Source of the DNA: Metasolibacillus fluoroglycofenilyticus
GTDB lineage: Bacteria > Bacillota > Bacilli > Bacillales_A > Planococcaceae
NCBI RefSeq assembly: GCF_003049645.1
Contig: NZ_PYWK01000001.1
Coordinates: forward strand, 930,001-994,000
Reading direction: 5' to 3'
DNA length: 64,000 bases
The position numbers and the translations under genes are program-made. Within the stretch, counting starts at the first letter, position 1. Every line of letters begins with the position of its first letter. Positions 44,751 through 54,363 of the stretch are shown piece after piece. The notes under the pieces are model-generated. The model was not told where the DNA came from and did not search any database. It worked only from the letters and a program-made list of their open reading frames with translations.

Positions 44751-44800
44751 CGAACAGCTCAAAAAAATCTAGACGCAATTATACCTCGGTGTAATTGTTA
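44751..44800 (+). repeat. Family B repeat core, copy B3
   Basis: CAGCTCAAAAAAATCTAGACG is followed by AATTATACCTCGGTGTAATTG, a near-perfect palindrome. It lies in the 363-base gap before aspA. The rest of the gap (44621-44750) contains a CACTGGT/ACCAGTG pair and no gene. Confidence 0.7.
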
Positions 44801-44876
44801 ATGCGTACAAAAAATTACGAATTAAAGCGAAATACTGTTTACAACGTAATAAAAATTGGCTACTATCATGTTAAAT

Positions 44877-44917
44877 AGATATCAAAATTAGATGAAACAG
44901 ATATCGAAATTAGATAA
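44877..44917 (+). repeat. Two tandem 22-bp units before aspA
   Basis: AGATATCAAAATTAGATGAAAC is followed at once by AGATATCGAAATTAGATAA. It ends about 12 bases before the aspA start, overlapping the expected leader and SD region, so it could be an operator. Confidence 0.6.
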
Positions 44918-44929
44918 AGGGGATACTTT

Positions 44930-46351
44930 ATGGAACAGCAAATGCGTGTAGAGAAAGATTTTCTAGGAGAACGTGAATTACCGAGAGATGCGTACTATGG
45001 CATCCAAACATTACGTGCAACCGAAAACTTTCCTATTACAGGTTTATCACTACATACTTCGTTAATTCGTGCAATGGGGATTGTCAAAAAAGCAGCAGCT
45101 TTAGGTAATATGGAAGTTGAATTATTACCAAAGGAATTAGGTGTAGCCATCGTTGTGGCTGCAGATGAGGTTATCGAAGGAAAATGGGATAAGCAATTTA
45201 TTGTAGACCCAATTCAAGGTGGAGCCGGAACGTCGATTAATATGAATGCCAACGAAGTAATCGCGAACCGTGCATTGGAGATTTTAGGTAAGGAAAAAGG
45301 CGATTATGCAACGATTAGTCCGAACAGCCATGTCAATATGTCACAATCGACAAATGATGCCTTCCCAACAGCCATTCATATCGCAATTTTAAGCTTAATT
45401 GAAGAATTACTTGCAACAATGCAGCATATGCAAAATACATTTGAAATGAAGGCTGAGCAATTCGCACATGTCATTAAAATGGGGCGTACACATTTACAAG
45501 ACGCTGTTCCAATTCGACTTGGACAAGAGTTTGAAGCATATAGCCGTGTGATTAGCCGCGATATTAAACGTATTGCTGCAACACGTGAGCATTTATATGA
45601 AGTGAATATGGGAGCAACAGCAGTAGGAACAGGCTTAAATGCTGTGCCTAATTACATTTTAGCCGTAGACCGCCATCTGGCAGAGCTTTCTAGCTTCCCA
45701 TTAACAGGTGCAACACATTTAGTTGATGCAACACAAAATACAGATGCGTATACAGAAGTATCAAGCGCATTAAAAATTTGTATGGTTAATATGTCGAAAA
45801 TCTCAAATGATTTACGTTTAATGGCTTCTGGACCACGTGCAGGGCTTGGCGAAATCTTTTTGCCAGCACGTCAGCCAGGCTCTTCGATTATGCCGGGTAA
45901 AGTGAATCCAGTTATGCCAGAAGTATTAAATCAAGTAGCTTTCCAAGTCATTGGTAACGACCATACAATTTCAATGGCTTCAGAAGCTGGACAATTAGAA
46001 TTAAACGTAATGGAGCCAGTATTAGTATTCAATTTAATTCAATCATTAAGCATTATGAATAATGTATTCGAAGCATTCACGGAGCATTGCTTAAAAGATA
46101 TTAAAGCCAATGAAGAGCGCATGAAAGAATATGTAGAAAAAAGCGTCGGTATTTTAACAGCGGTGAATCCACATATCGGTTATGAAACAGCAGCCCGCCT
46201 AGCGAATGAAGCAATTTTAACAGGACGTTCTATTCGCGAGCTATGTATTGAAGCAGGTGTATTAACGGCTGAGCAACTCGACCTTATTTTAGACCCGTAT
46301 GAAATGACACATCCAGGTATAGCGGGCTCGAGTATTTTGAAACATCGTTAG
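44930..46351 (+). CDS. aspA: Aspartate ammonia-lyase
   Basis: Aspartase converts aspartate reversibly to fumarate and ammonia. The 473-residue protein belongs to the fumarase/aspartase superfamily: ERELPRDAYYGIQTLRATENF near the start, GGAGTSINMNANEVIANRA, SPNSHVNMSQSTNDAFPTA, MGRTHLQDAVP and the signature GSSIMPGKVNPVMPE near residue 319. This pattern suits aspartase better than fumarase C. Its place between ricA and cotE is unusual; in B. subtilis those two genes are neighbours. Confidence 0.94.
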   Translation: MEQQMRVEKDFLGERELPRDAYYGIQTLRATENFPITGLSLHTSLIRAMGIVKKAAALGNMEVELLPKELGVAIVVAADEVIEGKWDKQFIVDPIQGGAGTSINMNANEVIANRALEILGKEKGDYATISPNSHVNMSQSTNDAFPTAIHIAILSLIEELLATMQHMQNTFEMKAEQFAHVIKMGRTHLQDAVPIRLGQEFEAYSRVISRDIKRIAATREHLYEVNMGATAVGTGLNAVPNYILAVDRHLAELSSFPLTGATHLVDATQNTDAYTEVSSALKICMVNMSKISNDLRLMASGPRAGLGEIFLPARQPGSSIMPGKVNPVMPEVLNQVAFQVIGNDHTISMASEAGQLELNVMEPVLVFNLIQSLSIMNNVFEAFTEHCLKDIKANEERMKEYVEKSVGILTAVNPHIGYETAARLANEAILTGRSIRELCIEAGVLTAEQLDLILDPYEMTHPGIAGSSILKHR

Positions 46352-46375
46352 AGAGAAACTTCAAAATGAACATTT

Positions 46376-46446
46376 CCCCCCTTCCTAGCACCATTTAGGC
46401 GAGTGCCGCATAAACTATGGCGAGCCACATAGGAAGGGGGATTTTT
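46376..46446 (+). terminator. aspA terminator whose right arm is the cotE Shine-Dalgarno
   Basis: CCCCCTTCCTA (46377-46387) pairs with TAGGAAGGGGG (46430-46440) across a 42-base loop, then ATTTTT follows. The right arm is the only SD for cotE, so read-through RNA from aspA would mask it. Confidence 0.75.
46390..46417 (+). promoter_or_regulatory. Sigma-K-like promoter of cotE, inside the hairpin loop
   Basis: AC is followed after 17 bases by CATAAACTA, an exact CATANNNTA -10. It has the same geometry as the dpaAB promoter at 6566-6593. Transcripts started about 7 bases later would lack the left arm and keep the SD free. Confidence 0.6.
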
Positions 46447-46448
46447 CG

Positions 46449-47024
46449 TTGAAACGATTACGTCAAATTGTGACAAAGGCTGTTGTAGCGAAGGGAAAGA
46501 AGCGTACTGAGAGTGTTGAAACGCTATGTCCGCCAAATGTTCCAACGAGTATTTTAGGATGCTGGGTAATCAATCACCATTACCAAGCGAAAAAGAATGG
46601 AAATTTTGTTGAGGTGTCAGGGAAATTTGATATTAATGTATGGTATGCTTACAATCAACATTCGAAAACGGCTGTTTACACAGAAACAATAACATATCGT
46701 GACCGCATTAAATTACATTATCGCGATGAAAAGGTGCAGGACACGAATGATGTTCATACACATGTGTTACAGCAACCAAACTGTGTTGAGGCAATTATTG
46801 TAAGTGGTGATAAGTTCCAAGTAACAATTGAACGGGAGTTTTTAGTCGAGCTAATTGGTGAAACGACTGTCTGCATCCATGTTCATCCATTAGAGTTTGA
46901 GGATGAATGGGAGATTGCAGAATCATCCTCCTCTAGCTCATCCTCCTCAAGTTCATCATCATTGCTAGGAAGCTCAAGCTCCTCACACATCCGTCACATA
47001 AAAGAATCATCATCTTTCCAATAA
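46449..47024 (+). CDS. cotE: Outer spore coat morphogenetic protein CotE
   Basis: CotE directs assembly of the outer coat around the forespore from the mother cell. The 191-residue protein shows the family core: REIVTKAVV-like start (RLRQIVTKAVVAKGKKR), PTSILGCWVINHHY, VEVSGKFDINVWYAYNQHSKT and HVLQQPNCVEAIIV. The C-terminus differs from the acidic tail of B. subtilis CotE: after a short acidic stretch it becomes almost pure serine (about residues 158-178). TTG start 8 bases after AAGGGGG. Confidence 0.92.
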   Translation: MKRLRQIVTKAVVAKGKKRTESVETLCPPNVPTSILGCWVINHHYQAKKNGNFVEVSGKFDINVWYAYNQHSKTAVYTETITYRDRIKLHYRDEKVQDTNDVHTHVLQQPNCVEAIIVSGDKFQVTIEREFLVELIGETTVCIHVHPLEFEDEWEIAESSSSSSSSSSSSSLLGSSSSSHIRHIKESSSFQ

Positions 47025-47034
47025 ACGAAGTAGG

Positions 47035-47095
47035 GAGGCTGTTTGAAAAGTAGGCGAATATGCCACTTTTCAAACAGCCATTGTTTGTTTTTTGA
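47035..47095 (+). terminator. Family T terminator after cotE
   Basis: A 14-bp stem GGCTGTTTGAAAAG/CTTTTCAAACAGCC encloses TAGGCGAATATGCCA. TTGTTTGTTTTTT follows. Confidence 0.85.
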
Positions 47096-47294
47096 AGCAT
47101 TTAGTTGTGGAAAATCGCAGATAAGTCATGAAAATTTGCAAAAACCATATAAAAACCCCTTCCCTCTATACTCCAACCTCAATAGATAATCGTGCATTTT
47201 TCTTCTTAATAAAGGGGTGAGCATGCACAACAGATGTTTTTTTTATATAATAGAAGTAATGACTATAGAAATTGATTAAAAGAGGGTTTTTTAC

Positions 47295-49847
47295 ATGACT
47301 ACATACACGCCGATGATGCAACAATATTTAATGATAAAAGAAGATTATAAGGACGCGTTTTTATTTTTTCGCTTAGGCGATTTTTATGAGCTGTTTTTTG
47401 AGGATGCAGAGAAGGCATCACAATTATTGGAAATTACGTTGACGAGCCGTGATGCGGGGAGTAAGGAGCGAATTCCAATGTGTGGTGTGCCCCACCATTC
47501 TGCTAAAAACTATATTGAAACACTTGTTTCAAAAGGTTATAAAGTAGCGATTTGCGAACAGACAGAAGACCCCAAAGTAGCTAAAGGTGTCGTGAAGCGA
47601 GAGGTTGTCCAGCTTATTACACCGGGGACAATTACAGAGGGAAAAACGATTGATGGTAAAACGAATCATTTTATTGCGGCAGCAGAATATATAACGGAGC
47701 AGCAAATTGCTTTTGCGACATTAGATATTTCAACAGGTGAGTCGACAGCGACAGTTATTGAAGGCGATATTAAAGCATTATTTCAGCAACTGCAATCCTA
47801 CGCGATTCGTGAATTAATTGTCGGAGAGGCTTTGAATTTAGAGGCTGCTGAAATGGCGCAAACTTTGAATATTGTGCTATCCGTTGAGCATGAGGAAATG
47901 CAACAGGCAGAGCAATTTACCGCAGGTTTACCGCAAAATGTGAAGCCTATTGCCAGCAAGCTTTTACGCTATATTGAACGCACACAAATGCGTTCGCTTA
48001 CACATATTCAATCATTCCAATTTACTGAAATGAATCATTATTTATCGATTGATGCGAATTCAAAGCGTAATTTAGAGCTTATGCAATCAATCCGTGGGGG
48101 CGACCAAAAGGGTACACTTTTATGGTTGCTTGATGAAACTGTCACTGCGATGGGGGGGCGGAAATTAAAGCAATGGCTGCATCAGCCCCTTGTTCAGCGG
48201 GCTAAAATTGAGAAGCGTTTAACAATTGTAGAGCATTTATTAGAAGATTTTTTCATCCGTGAGGAGCTGCGTGAGCGTTTAAAGCTAGTGTATGATTTAG
48301 AGCGTTTAGCGGGGCGCGTCGCATTTGGTAATGTTGGTGGACGAGATTTAGCACAGCTACGTGAATCATTGCGCCAAGTACCCGCCATTCGTGAGCAGCT
48401 ATTGGTAAGTACAAAGGAGCCGTTACGTCAGCTAGGTGAAGCGCTTGATTTATGCGAGGAAGTGGAGCAGTTACTAGGAGAAGCGATTACTGACCATCCA
48501 CCGATTGCCATTAAAGAGGGGGATGTTATTCGGGATGGCTACAATGAAAAGTTAGATGAGTTGCGCTATGCTTCACGCAATGGCAAGGATTGGATTGCTC
48601 AGCTTGAGCAAAAGGAACGTGAGCTAACAGGGATTAAAAACTTAAAAATCGGCTATAACCGCATTTTTGGCTATTATATTGAAATTACGAAATCGAATTA
48701 CAGCAATGTTGATTTAACGCGCTATGAGCGCAAGCAAACATTAGCGAATGCAGAACGTTATATTACGCAGGAGCTGAAAGAAAAAGAGGCTTTGATTTTA
48801 AATGCTGAAGAGCAAAGCTTAGCGCTCGAATATGATTTATTCGTTGCATTGCGCGACGAATTAAAGGCATATATTCCACGTGTACAAGCACTGGCGGCTG
48901 AAATAAGTGAATTAGATGTATTTATCAGCTTCGCCCTTATTTCTGAAAAATACCATTTTACTCGTCCGACATTCCATGACGGGCGCGCATTGACAATTAA
49001 AGAGGGACGTCATCCGGTTGTTGAAAAAATGTTGAATAAGCAATTATACGTGCCGAATGATTGTGTATTGCCAGATGCACGAAATATGATGCTTATTACA
49101 GGGCCGAATATGTCTGGTAAAAGTACGTATATGAGGCAAGTTGCCATAACCGTTATTTTGGCGCAAATGGGCTGTTACGTACCAGCAAAAGAGGCATATT
49201 TACCGATTACTGACCAAATTTTCACGCGTATCGGTGCAGCGGATGATTTAGCAGCAGGACAATCGACCTTTATGGTAGAAATGCTAGAATCTCAATATGC
49301 CATTACCCATGCAACAAAAAATAGCTTGCTATTATTTGATGAGATAGGGCGTGGGACATCAACATATGATGGTATGAGCTTAGCACAGGCAATGATGGAA
49401 TATATTCATCGGGAAATCGGCGCAAATACACTATTCTCGACACATTATCATGAATTAACAGAGCTCGAGCGTGACTTAGAGCGTCTACAAAATGTCCATG
49501 TAAGTGCGACGGAGCGCGATGGTAAAGTGGTCTTTTTGCATAAAGTTAAAGAAGGAGCGGCAGATAAAAGTTATGGTGTGCATGTCGCAGAATTAGCAGA
49601 AATGCCTAAGCCTATTATTGAACGCGCAAGAGTGCTACTAACACAATTTGAGGCACAGGAAATAAACGCGGTGAAGGAGGAAGCTGCTACGCCACCAGTA
49701 GTAGCAGAGCAGTTATCGCTTTTCATAGAGCAGCAGGAAGAACAGGAAGTGCTAGAAACGTTAGCTAAAGTAAATATAATGGGGACAACCCCGCTACAAG
49801 CAATGACATTACTGCATGAATTACAACAAAAATTATTGAATAAGTAG
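47295..49847 (+). CDS. mutS: DNA mismatch repair protein MutS
   Basis: MutS binds mismatches and recruits MutL. The 850-residue protein begins with the mismatch-contact motif FRLGDFYELF near residue 26 and continues through connector, lever and clamp domains. The ABC ATPase has Walker A GPNMSGKST near residue 605, SQYAITHATKNSLLLFDEIGRGTSTYDG and STHYHEL. A QLSLF motif near the C-terminus is the expected sliding-clamp contact. mutL follows after 12 bases. Confidence 0.97.
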   Translation: MTTYTPMMQQYLMIKEDYKDAFLFFRLGDFYELFFEDAEKASQLLEITLTSRDAGSKERIPMCGVPHHSAKNYIETLVSKGYKVAICEQTEDPKVAKGVVKREVVQLITPGTITEGKTIDGKTNHFIAAAEYITEQQIAFATLDISTGESTATVIEGDIKALFQQLQSYAIRELIVGEALNLEAAEMAQTLNIVLSVEHEEMQQAEQFTAGLPQNVKPIASKLLRYIERTQMRSLTHIQSFQFTEMNHYLSIDANSKRNLELMQSIRGGDQKGTLLWLLDETVTAMGGRKLKQWLHQPLVQRAKIEKRLTIVEHLLEDFFIREELRERLKLVYDLERLAGRVAFGNVGGRDLAQLRESLRQVPAIREQLLVSTKEPLRQLGEALDLCEEVEQLLGEAITDHPPIAIKEGDVIRDGYNEKLDELRYASRNGKDWIAQLEQKERELTGIKNLKIGYNRIFGYYIEITKSNYSNVDLTRYERKQTLANAERYITQELKEKEALILNAEEQSLALEYDLFVALRDELKAYIPRVQALAAEISELDVFISFALISEKYHFTRPTFHDGRALTIKEGRHPVVEKMLNKQLYVPNDCVLPDARNMMLITGPNMSGKSTYMRQVAITVILAQMGCYVPAKEAYLPITDQIFTRIGAADDLAAGQSTFMVEMLESQYAITHATKNSLLLFDEIGRGTSTYDGMSLAQAMMEYIHREIGANTLFSTHYHELTELERDLERLQNVHVSATERDGKVVFLHKVKEGAADKSYGVHVAELAEMPKPIIERARVLLTQFEAQEINAVKEEAATPPVVAEQLSLFIEQQEEQEVLETLAKVNIMGTTPLQAMTLLHELQQKLLNK

Positions 49848-49859
49848 AGGTGAGCGCGA

Positions 49860-51710
49860 ATGGGGAAAATCCATATTATGGATGAATGGCTGTCCAATAA
49901 AATTGCGGCGGGGGAAGTAGTGGAGCGTCCTGCATCTGTTGTCAAAGAGCTTGTAGAAAATGCGATTGATGCGGGTGCAACAACGATTGAAGTGTTTTTA
50001 GAGGAGGCTGGATTAACGTCAATCCAAGTCGTCGATAATGGCAGTGGGATGAATGAGGAGGACGCGTTGAAATCCTTCCAGCGACATGCTACCTCAAAAA
50101 TCGAAAAGGAGCAGGATTTATTCCGCATTCGCACACTTGGTTTCCGTGGTGAGGCATTGGCCTCTATTTCATCTGTTTGCAAAATGACGATGAACACATC
50201 TGACGGTCAGAACGGGGCACAATTATATATTGAAGGTGGACATATTAAAAGTCAGCAGCCTGCGGCATTACGACAAGGAACTGATATTACAGTAGCGCAA
50301 TTATTTTACAATACACCAGCACGATTAAAATATTTAAAAACTGTGCAAACGGAGCTTGGTCATTCGCTTGATTTGTTAAATCGCTTGGCCTTAGGTAATC
50401 CACATATCGCCTTTAAGCTTGTGCATAATGGACAAGTACAGCTACAAACAAATGGACGAGGGCATGTTCAACAGGTGTTAGCGGCAATTTACGGGGCGCA
50501 TAATGCGAAGAAAATGTTTGCGTTCAAAGGAGAAACAAATGATTATAAAATTTATGGCTTTGCTACATTGCCAGAGCTGACACGAGCTTCGAAAAACTAT
50601 ATTTCAGTATTTGTTAACGGGCGCTGGGTTAAGCATTATTTAGTACAGAAGGCAGTCGTTGATGCATTTCACACGTATTTACCTATCGAACGCTACCCGA
50701 TTGCAGTATTATTCATTGAAGGTGATCCGCAGCTAACAGATGTCAATGTTCACCCAGCAAAGCATCAAATTCGTTTAAGTAAGGAAGCTGAGCTTTTACA
50801 ATTAGTGGAGCAAACAATCCGTGAAGCAGTGCGTGAGGTTGTTCGTGTCCCATTGGCAACAAAGCCGAAAAAACTTGAAAAATTACCTAGTGAGCAGTTG
50901 AATATGTGGAAGCCAGCTCCGTCATTTAATGAGGAAAAGATGGCGGCAATAGTAGGTCAATTAAATGACAATAGATTGGAGCAGGCTCCATTAAAAGGCG
51001 AACCTATTCAATTGAAGGAAAGTCAGGAGCCCTTAACAATAGAGCCAGTTATAGAGGAGCATATAACAGAGTTAACGATTGAAGAGCCTGTAGTGGAACT
51101 GCAGCTACCTAAAGAGGAAAAGACACCGTTTCCGCAGCTTGATGTTATCGGGCAAATCCATGGCACATATATTGTTGCACAAATGGAGGACGGCTTTTAT
51201 TTAATTGACCAGCATGCTGCTCAAGAGCGAATAAAATATGAATATTATCGAGAGAAAGTAGGCGAGGTCAATGCTAATGAGCGTCAAGCACTACTTCTAC
51301 CATTAACCTTTCATTATTCAGCGGATGAGGCGCTACGTTTAATGGAGCATCAGCAAGGCTTACAGGAAATCGGTATTTATTTAGAGCCGTTTGGGCAAAA
51401 TTCCTTCGTAGTGCGTGAGCATCCGACTTGGTTCCCTCAAGGCTTTGAGCAAGAAATTATCGAGGAATTAATCGAGCAAGTGCTTACGACACGTAAGGCA
51501 GATATTAAAAAATTGCGTGAGGAAGCAGCCATTATGATGAGCTGCAAAAAGTCGATTAAAGCAAACTATTATTTAACAAATGAACAGATGGCCCAGCTGT
51601 TGCATGATTTAAGAGAGGCGGAAAATCCATTTACATGCCCACATGGACGTCCTGTCTTAATTCACTTTTCAACATATGAGCTAGAAAAAATGTTCAAGCG
51701 TGTAATGTAA
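49860..51710 (+). CDS. mutL: DNA mismatch repair endonuclease MutL
   Basis: MutL couples mismatch recognition to strand removal. The 616-residue protein has the GHKL ATPase motifs ELVENAIDAGAT, DNGSGM and GFRGEALASISS, and an acidic proline/glutamate-rich linker (about 330-420). The C-terminal endonuclease domain carries DQHAAQERIKYE near residue 450, SCKKSIKANYYL and CPHGRPVLIH. The endonuclease motif fits bacteria lacking MutH. Confidence 0.96.
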   Translation: MGKIHIMDEWLSNKIAAGEVVERPASVVKELVENAIDAGATTIEVFLEEAGLTSIQVVDNGSGMNEEDALKSFQRHATSKIEKEQDLFRIRTLGFRGEALASISSVCKMTMNTSDGQNGAQLYIEGGHIKSQQPAALRQGTDITVAQLFYNTPARLKYLKTVQTELGHSLDLLNRLALGNPHIAFKLVHNGQVQLQTNGRGHVQQVLAAIYGAHNAKKMFAFKGETNDYKIYGFATLPELTRASKNYISVFVNGRWVKHYLVQKAVVDAFHTYLPIERYPIAVLFIEGDPQLTDVNVHPAKHQIRLSKEAELLQLVEQTIREAVREVVRVPLATKPKKLEKLPSEQLNMWKPAPSFNEEKMAAIVGQLNDNRLEQAPLKGEPIQLKESQEPLTIEPVIEEHITELTIEEPVVELQLPKEEKTPFPQLDVIGQIHGTYIVAQMEDGFYLIDQHAAQERIKYEYYREKVGEVNANERQALLLPLTFHYSADEALRLMEHQQGLQEIGIYLEPFGQNSFVVREHPTWFPQGFEQEIIEELIEQVLTTRKADIKKLREEAAIMMSCKKSIKANYYLTNEQMAQLLHDLREAENPFTCPHGRPVLIHFSTYELEKMFKRVM

Positions 51711-51731
51711 TAATCAACAAGGGGGAATTTT

Positions 51732-52649
51732 ATGGAACAGCAACAGCGATTTTTAACGATGCGAGATGGGCAACAAATTTTCGTTCGTACATTTGAGCCA
51801 GAGCATGTCATTGGACATGTCCATATTTTACATGGGATGGGTGAACATTCAGGACGCTATGAGGAGTTTGCCAAGATGCTTTGTGCAGAAGGTTATTATG
51901 TGTCAATGCATGACCACAGGGGGCATGGACACACGGCACAAGGTACTTACGGGCATTTTGCGGATGAACGTGGCTTTCACCATGTTGTTGTAGATGTACT
52001 AGAGGTGCTACTAATCTTACGCAAAACAGTTACAGCGCCACTTACGCTGTTTGGACATAGCATGGGCTCGTTTATTGCACGCCGTTTTATTCAGCTATAT
52101 AGCGACCAAATTACGGCTTGTATTATTTGTGGAACAGGTGTTACATCAGCAACACATTTAGCAGGCAATCAGCTTGCTAACACGCTAGCGAAGGCACAAG
52201 GAAAGCAAATAGCTAGTCCTTTAATGAATAGCCTTAGCTTTGGTAGCTTTAATAAAGCATTTTCGGATACGACAACGGAGTTCGACTGGCTTTCTCGTGA
52301 CATAGACGAAGTGCAAAAATATATCGAGGATGAAATGTGTGGCTTTATCCCATCACATCAATTTTATGCTGATTTAACAGAAGGTCTATTACTTATTCAT
52401 CGCAAAGATGAGATGGCACGCACACGTACAGATTTACCTGTGCTATTTATTAGCGGCAGCCATGACCCAGTTGGTAATTTCGGTAAAGGTGTATTCAAAG
52501 TTGCTAAAAGAATGGTAGAGGTTGGAATGGAAAATGTAACGGTGCACCTATTCGAAGAAATGCGTCATGAAATTTTAAATGAAAAAAATAAACAGCATGT
52601 ACACGATGTTGTTTTACGGTGGTTAAAAAATGTTGAAAACAAACTATGA
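51732..52649 (+). CDS. Alpha/beta hydrolase, monoacylglycerol-lipase/lysophospholipase type
   Basis: This is a 305-residue serine hydrolase. It has the oxyanion region [17 protein letters not shown], the HRGHG motif of the Hydrolase_4 family, nucleophile motif GHSMGSF near residue 108, probable catalytic Asp in ISGSHDPVG and His in MRHEILNE. No signal peptide, so it is likely cytoplasmic. AGGGGGAA precedes the ATG. miaA starts inside its last 20 bases. Confidence 0.85.
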   Translation: MEQQQRFLTMRDGQQIFVRTFEPEHVIGHVHILHGMGEHSGRYEEFAKMLCAEGYYVSMHDHRGHGHTAQGTYGHFADERGFHHVVVDVLEVLLILRKTVTAPLTLFGHSMGSFIARRFIQLYSDQITACIICGTGVTSATHLAGNQLANTLAKAQGKQIASPLMNSLSFGSFNKAFSDTTTEFDWLSRDIDEVQKYIEDEMCGFIPSHQFYADLTEGLLLIHRKDEMARTRTDLPVLFISGSHDPVGNFGKGVFKVAKRMVEVGMENVTVHLFEEMRHEILNEKNKQHVHDVVLRWLKNVENKL

Positions 52650-53544
52650 TGTTGTCGCAATTATTGGTCCGACAGCATCGGGCAAGACAGCATTAAGTAT
52701 TCGATTAGCTAAGTTAATAGATGGAGAAATTATTAATGGTGACTCCATGCAAGTTTATAAAGGGCTAGATATAGGAACAGCTAAAATTACAGCGGCTGAA
52801 ATGGAGGGAATCCCCCATCATTTACTCGATATAAAGGAGCCGACAGATAGTTTTTCAGTTGCGGAATATCAGCAGCTCGTGCGCGCTAAAATTGCAGAAA
52901 TTGCAACGCGCGGCAAAGTGCCAATTATTGTAGGTGGGACAGGCTTATATGTGCAATCTGTGCTCTATGATTTTCAATTTATAAAAGAGGAAGTAAATGA
53001 AGAGGCTCGCTCCTCCTACTACAAGGAACTAGAAAAAAACGGCCCTGATGCGATGCATGCCAAGCTAGCAGCCTTAGATGCAGAAACAGCCAGTATGATT
53101 CATCCGAACAATACAAGAAGGGTCATTAGGGCATTAGAAATGCTAGAGCTAAGTGGTACATCAAAGGCGGCTGAGGAGCATAACAGGGGGCATATCCCAT
53201 TATACAATCATTTAATTATCGGTTTAGATATGGAGCGCGAAAAATTGTATGAGCGCATTAATTTGCGCGTCGATTTGATGATTCAACAAGGCTTAGAGCA
53301 AGAGGTCAGAGGTTTATATGACGCGGGTATTCGTGACGTGCAGGCGATGAAAGCAATCGGTTACAAGGAGCTATGTGCTTATTTTGACGGGCTCCTTTCA
53401 TATGAGGACGCAGTGCAGCAAATTAAACAAAACTCGCGCCGTTATGCTAAACGTCAGCTCACGTATTTCCGCAATAAGATGGAAGTGCATTGGATTAGTA
53501 CGGACTGGGAGCAAGTCAAAGCATATTTTACTGAAGGTTTTTGA
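52630..53544 (+). CDS. miaA: tRNA dimethylallyltransferase MiaA
   Basis: MiaA transfers the dimethylallyl group to A37 of tRNAs, making the substrate of MiaB. The 304-residue protein has the P-loop [11 protein letters not shown] at residues 13-23, [45 protein letters not shown] and the C-terminal [11 protein letters not shown] and [14 protein letters not shown]. It overlaps the upstream hydrolase gene by 20 bases. hfq follows, the common order. Confidence 0.95.
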   Translation: MLKTNYDVVAIIGPTASGKTALSIRLAKLIDGEIINGDSMQVYKGLDIGTAKITAAEMEGIPHHLLDIKEPTDSFSVAEYQQLVRAKIAEIATRGKVPIIVGGTGLYVQSVLYDFQFIKEEVNEEARSSYYKELEKNGPDAMHAKLAALDAETASMIHPNNTRRVIRALEMLELSGTSKAAEEHNRGHIPLYNHLIIGLDMEREKLYERINLRVDLMIQQGLEQEVRGLYDAGIRDVQAMKAIGYKELCAYFDGLLSYEDAVQQIKQNSRRYAKRQLTYFRNKMEVHWISTDWEQVKAYFTEGF

Positions 53545-53670
53545 AAAAATAGAAGGGAATTTAGAAGATATACCGAATACTTATTAATGGTTATAAAATA
53601 ACTTGGTATTGGTCAATGCTATGTTAAGATAAAAGCAAATACCATATAAATGACAAGGGCGGGTGCTTAC

Positions 53671-53898
53671 GTGAAACCAATTAATTTGCAAGATACGTTT
53701 TTAAACCAACTACGCAAAAATAATATATTTGTAACGGTCTTTTTATTAAACGGCTTTCAACTCAAAGGTTTAATAAAATCATATGATAATTTTACCGTAT
53801 TGTTAGAAGTAGAAGGTAAGCAGCATTTGATTTATAAACATGCGATTTCCACATTTGCTCCAGCAAGTACTGTAGATATTACGAAAGAAGATGCATAA
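53671..53898 (+). CDS. hfq: RNA chaperone Hfq
   Basis: Hfq is a hexameric Sm-like RNA-binding protein. The 75 residues show Sm1 ([28 protein letters not shown]) and Sm2 ([12 protein letters not shown]), with the YKHA motif intact. GTG 53671 is chosen because the product then begins [18 protein letters not shown] like other Bacillales Hfq; ATG 53650 would add seven odd residues. GGCGGGTG lies upstream. Confidence 0.95.
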   Translation: MKPINLQDTFLNQLRKNNIFVTVFLLNGFQLKGLIKSYDNFTVLLEVEGKQHLIYKHAISTFAPASTVDITKEDA

Positions 53899-53954
53899 TT
53901 CGATATTAATCATATATAATAGCGAATGAATGGATAAATCGGAGGTTTACTGCA

Positions 53955-54257
53955 ATGAAAACAATGACAACAGAAGAACTAATTAATTTACTAGATGCAA
54001 ACGAAGACTTACACATCCTTGATGTACGTGAAGACTTTGAAGTGGCAGAAGGAGTAATCCCCGGTGCGGTGCATATTCCACTTGGGGAAATCCCAAACAG
54101 CCTAGAGCAGCTTGACCAATCAGTACAATACATCGTTGTATGTAAAGGCGGTGTGCGCAGTGCAAATGCCTGTGAATACTTAGCAGAGCAGGGCTACGAC
54201 GTAACAAATCTAGAGGGCGGCATGCTAGCCTATGATGGAGAATTAGAATTTAACTAA
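53955..54257 (+). CDS. Single-domain rhodanese-like protein
   Basis: This 100-residue sulfurtransferase-type protein contains LDVREDFEVAEGVIPGAVHIPLGE, the active-site loop CKGGVRS with the persulfide-forming Cys near residue 63, and EGGMLAYDG. Its sulfur acceptor is unknown. The SD GGAGGT lies 9 bases before ATG. It occupies the place between hfq and ynbB where B. subtilis has hflX/ynbA. Confidence 0.9.
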   Translation: MKTMTTEELINLLDANEDLHILDVREDFEVAEGVIPGAVHIPLGEIPNSLEQLDQSVQYIVVCKGGVRSANACEYLAEQGYDVTNLEGGMLAYDGELEFN

Positions 54258-54260
54258 GTA

Positions 54261-54307
54261 GAGGCGTCCAAAAGGCCGTGCAGTTGCCGGCTTTTTGGAC
54301 GCTTTTG
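54261..54307 (+). terminator. Family T terminator after the rhodanese gene
   Basis: GGCGTCCAAAAGGCCG and CCGGCTTTTTGGACGC enclose TGCAGTTG. TTTT follows. Confidence 0.82.
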
Positions 54308-54363
54308 GTGTTATTTTGGTAAAATGTTTGCCGATTAAAATAGAGAAGGCTTTCTTTGAAAAG

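Noticed and set aside
49571..50197. A 208-codon minus-strand open frame across the mutS-mutL junction
   Set aside because: Antisense to conserved MutS and MutL regions, with no SD or recognisable domain.
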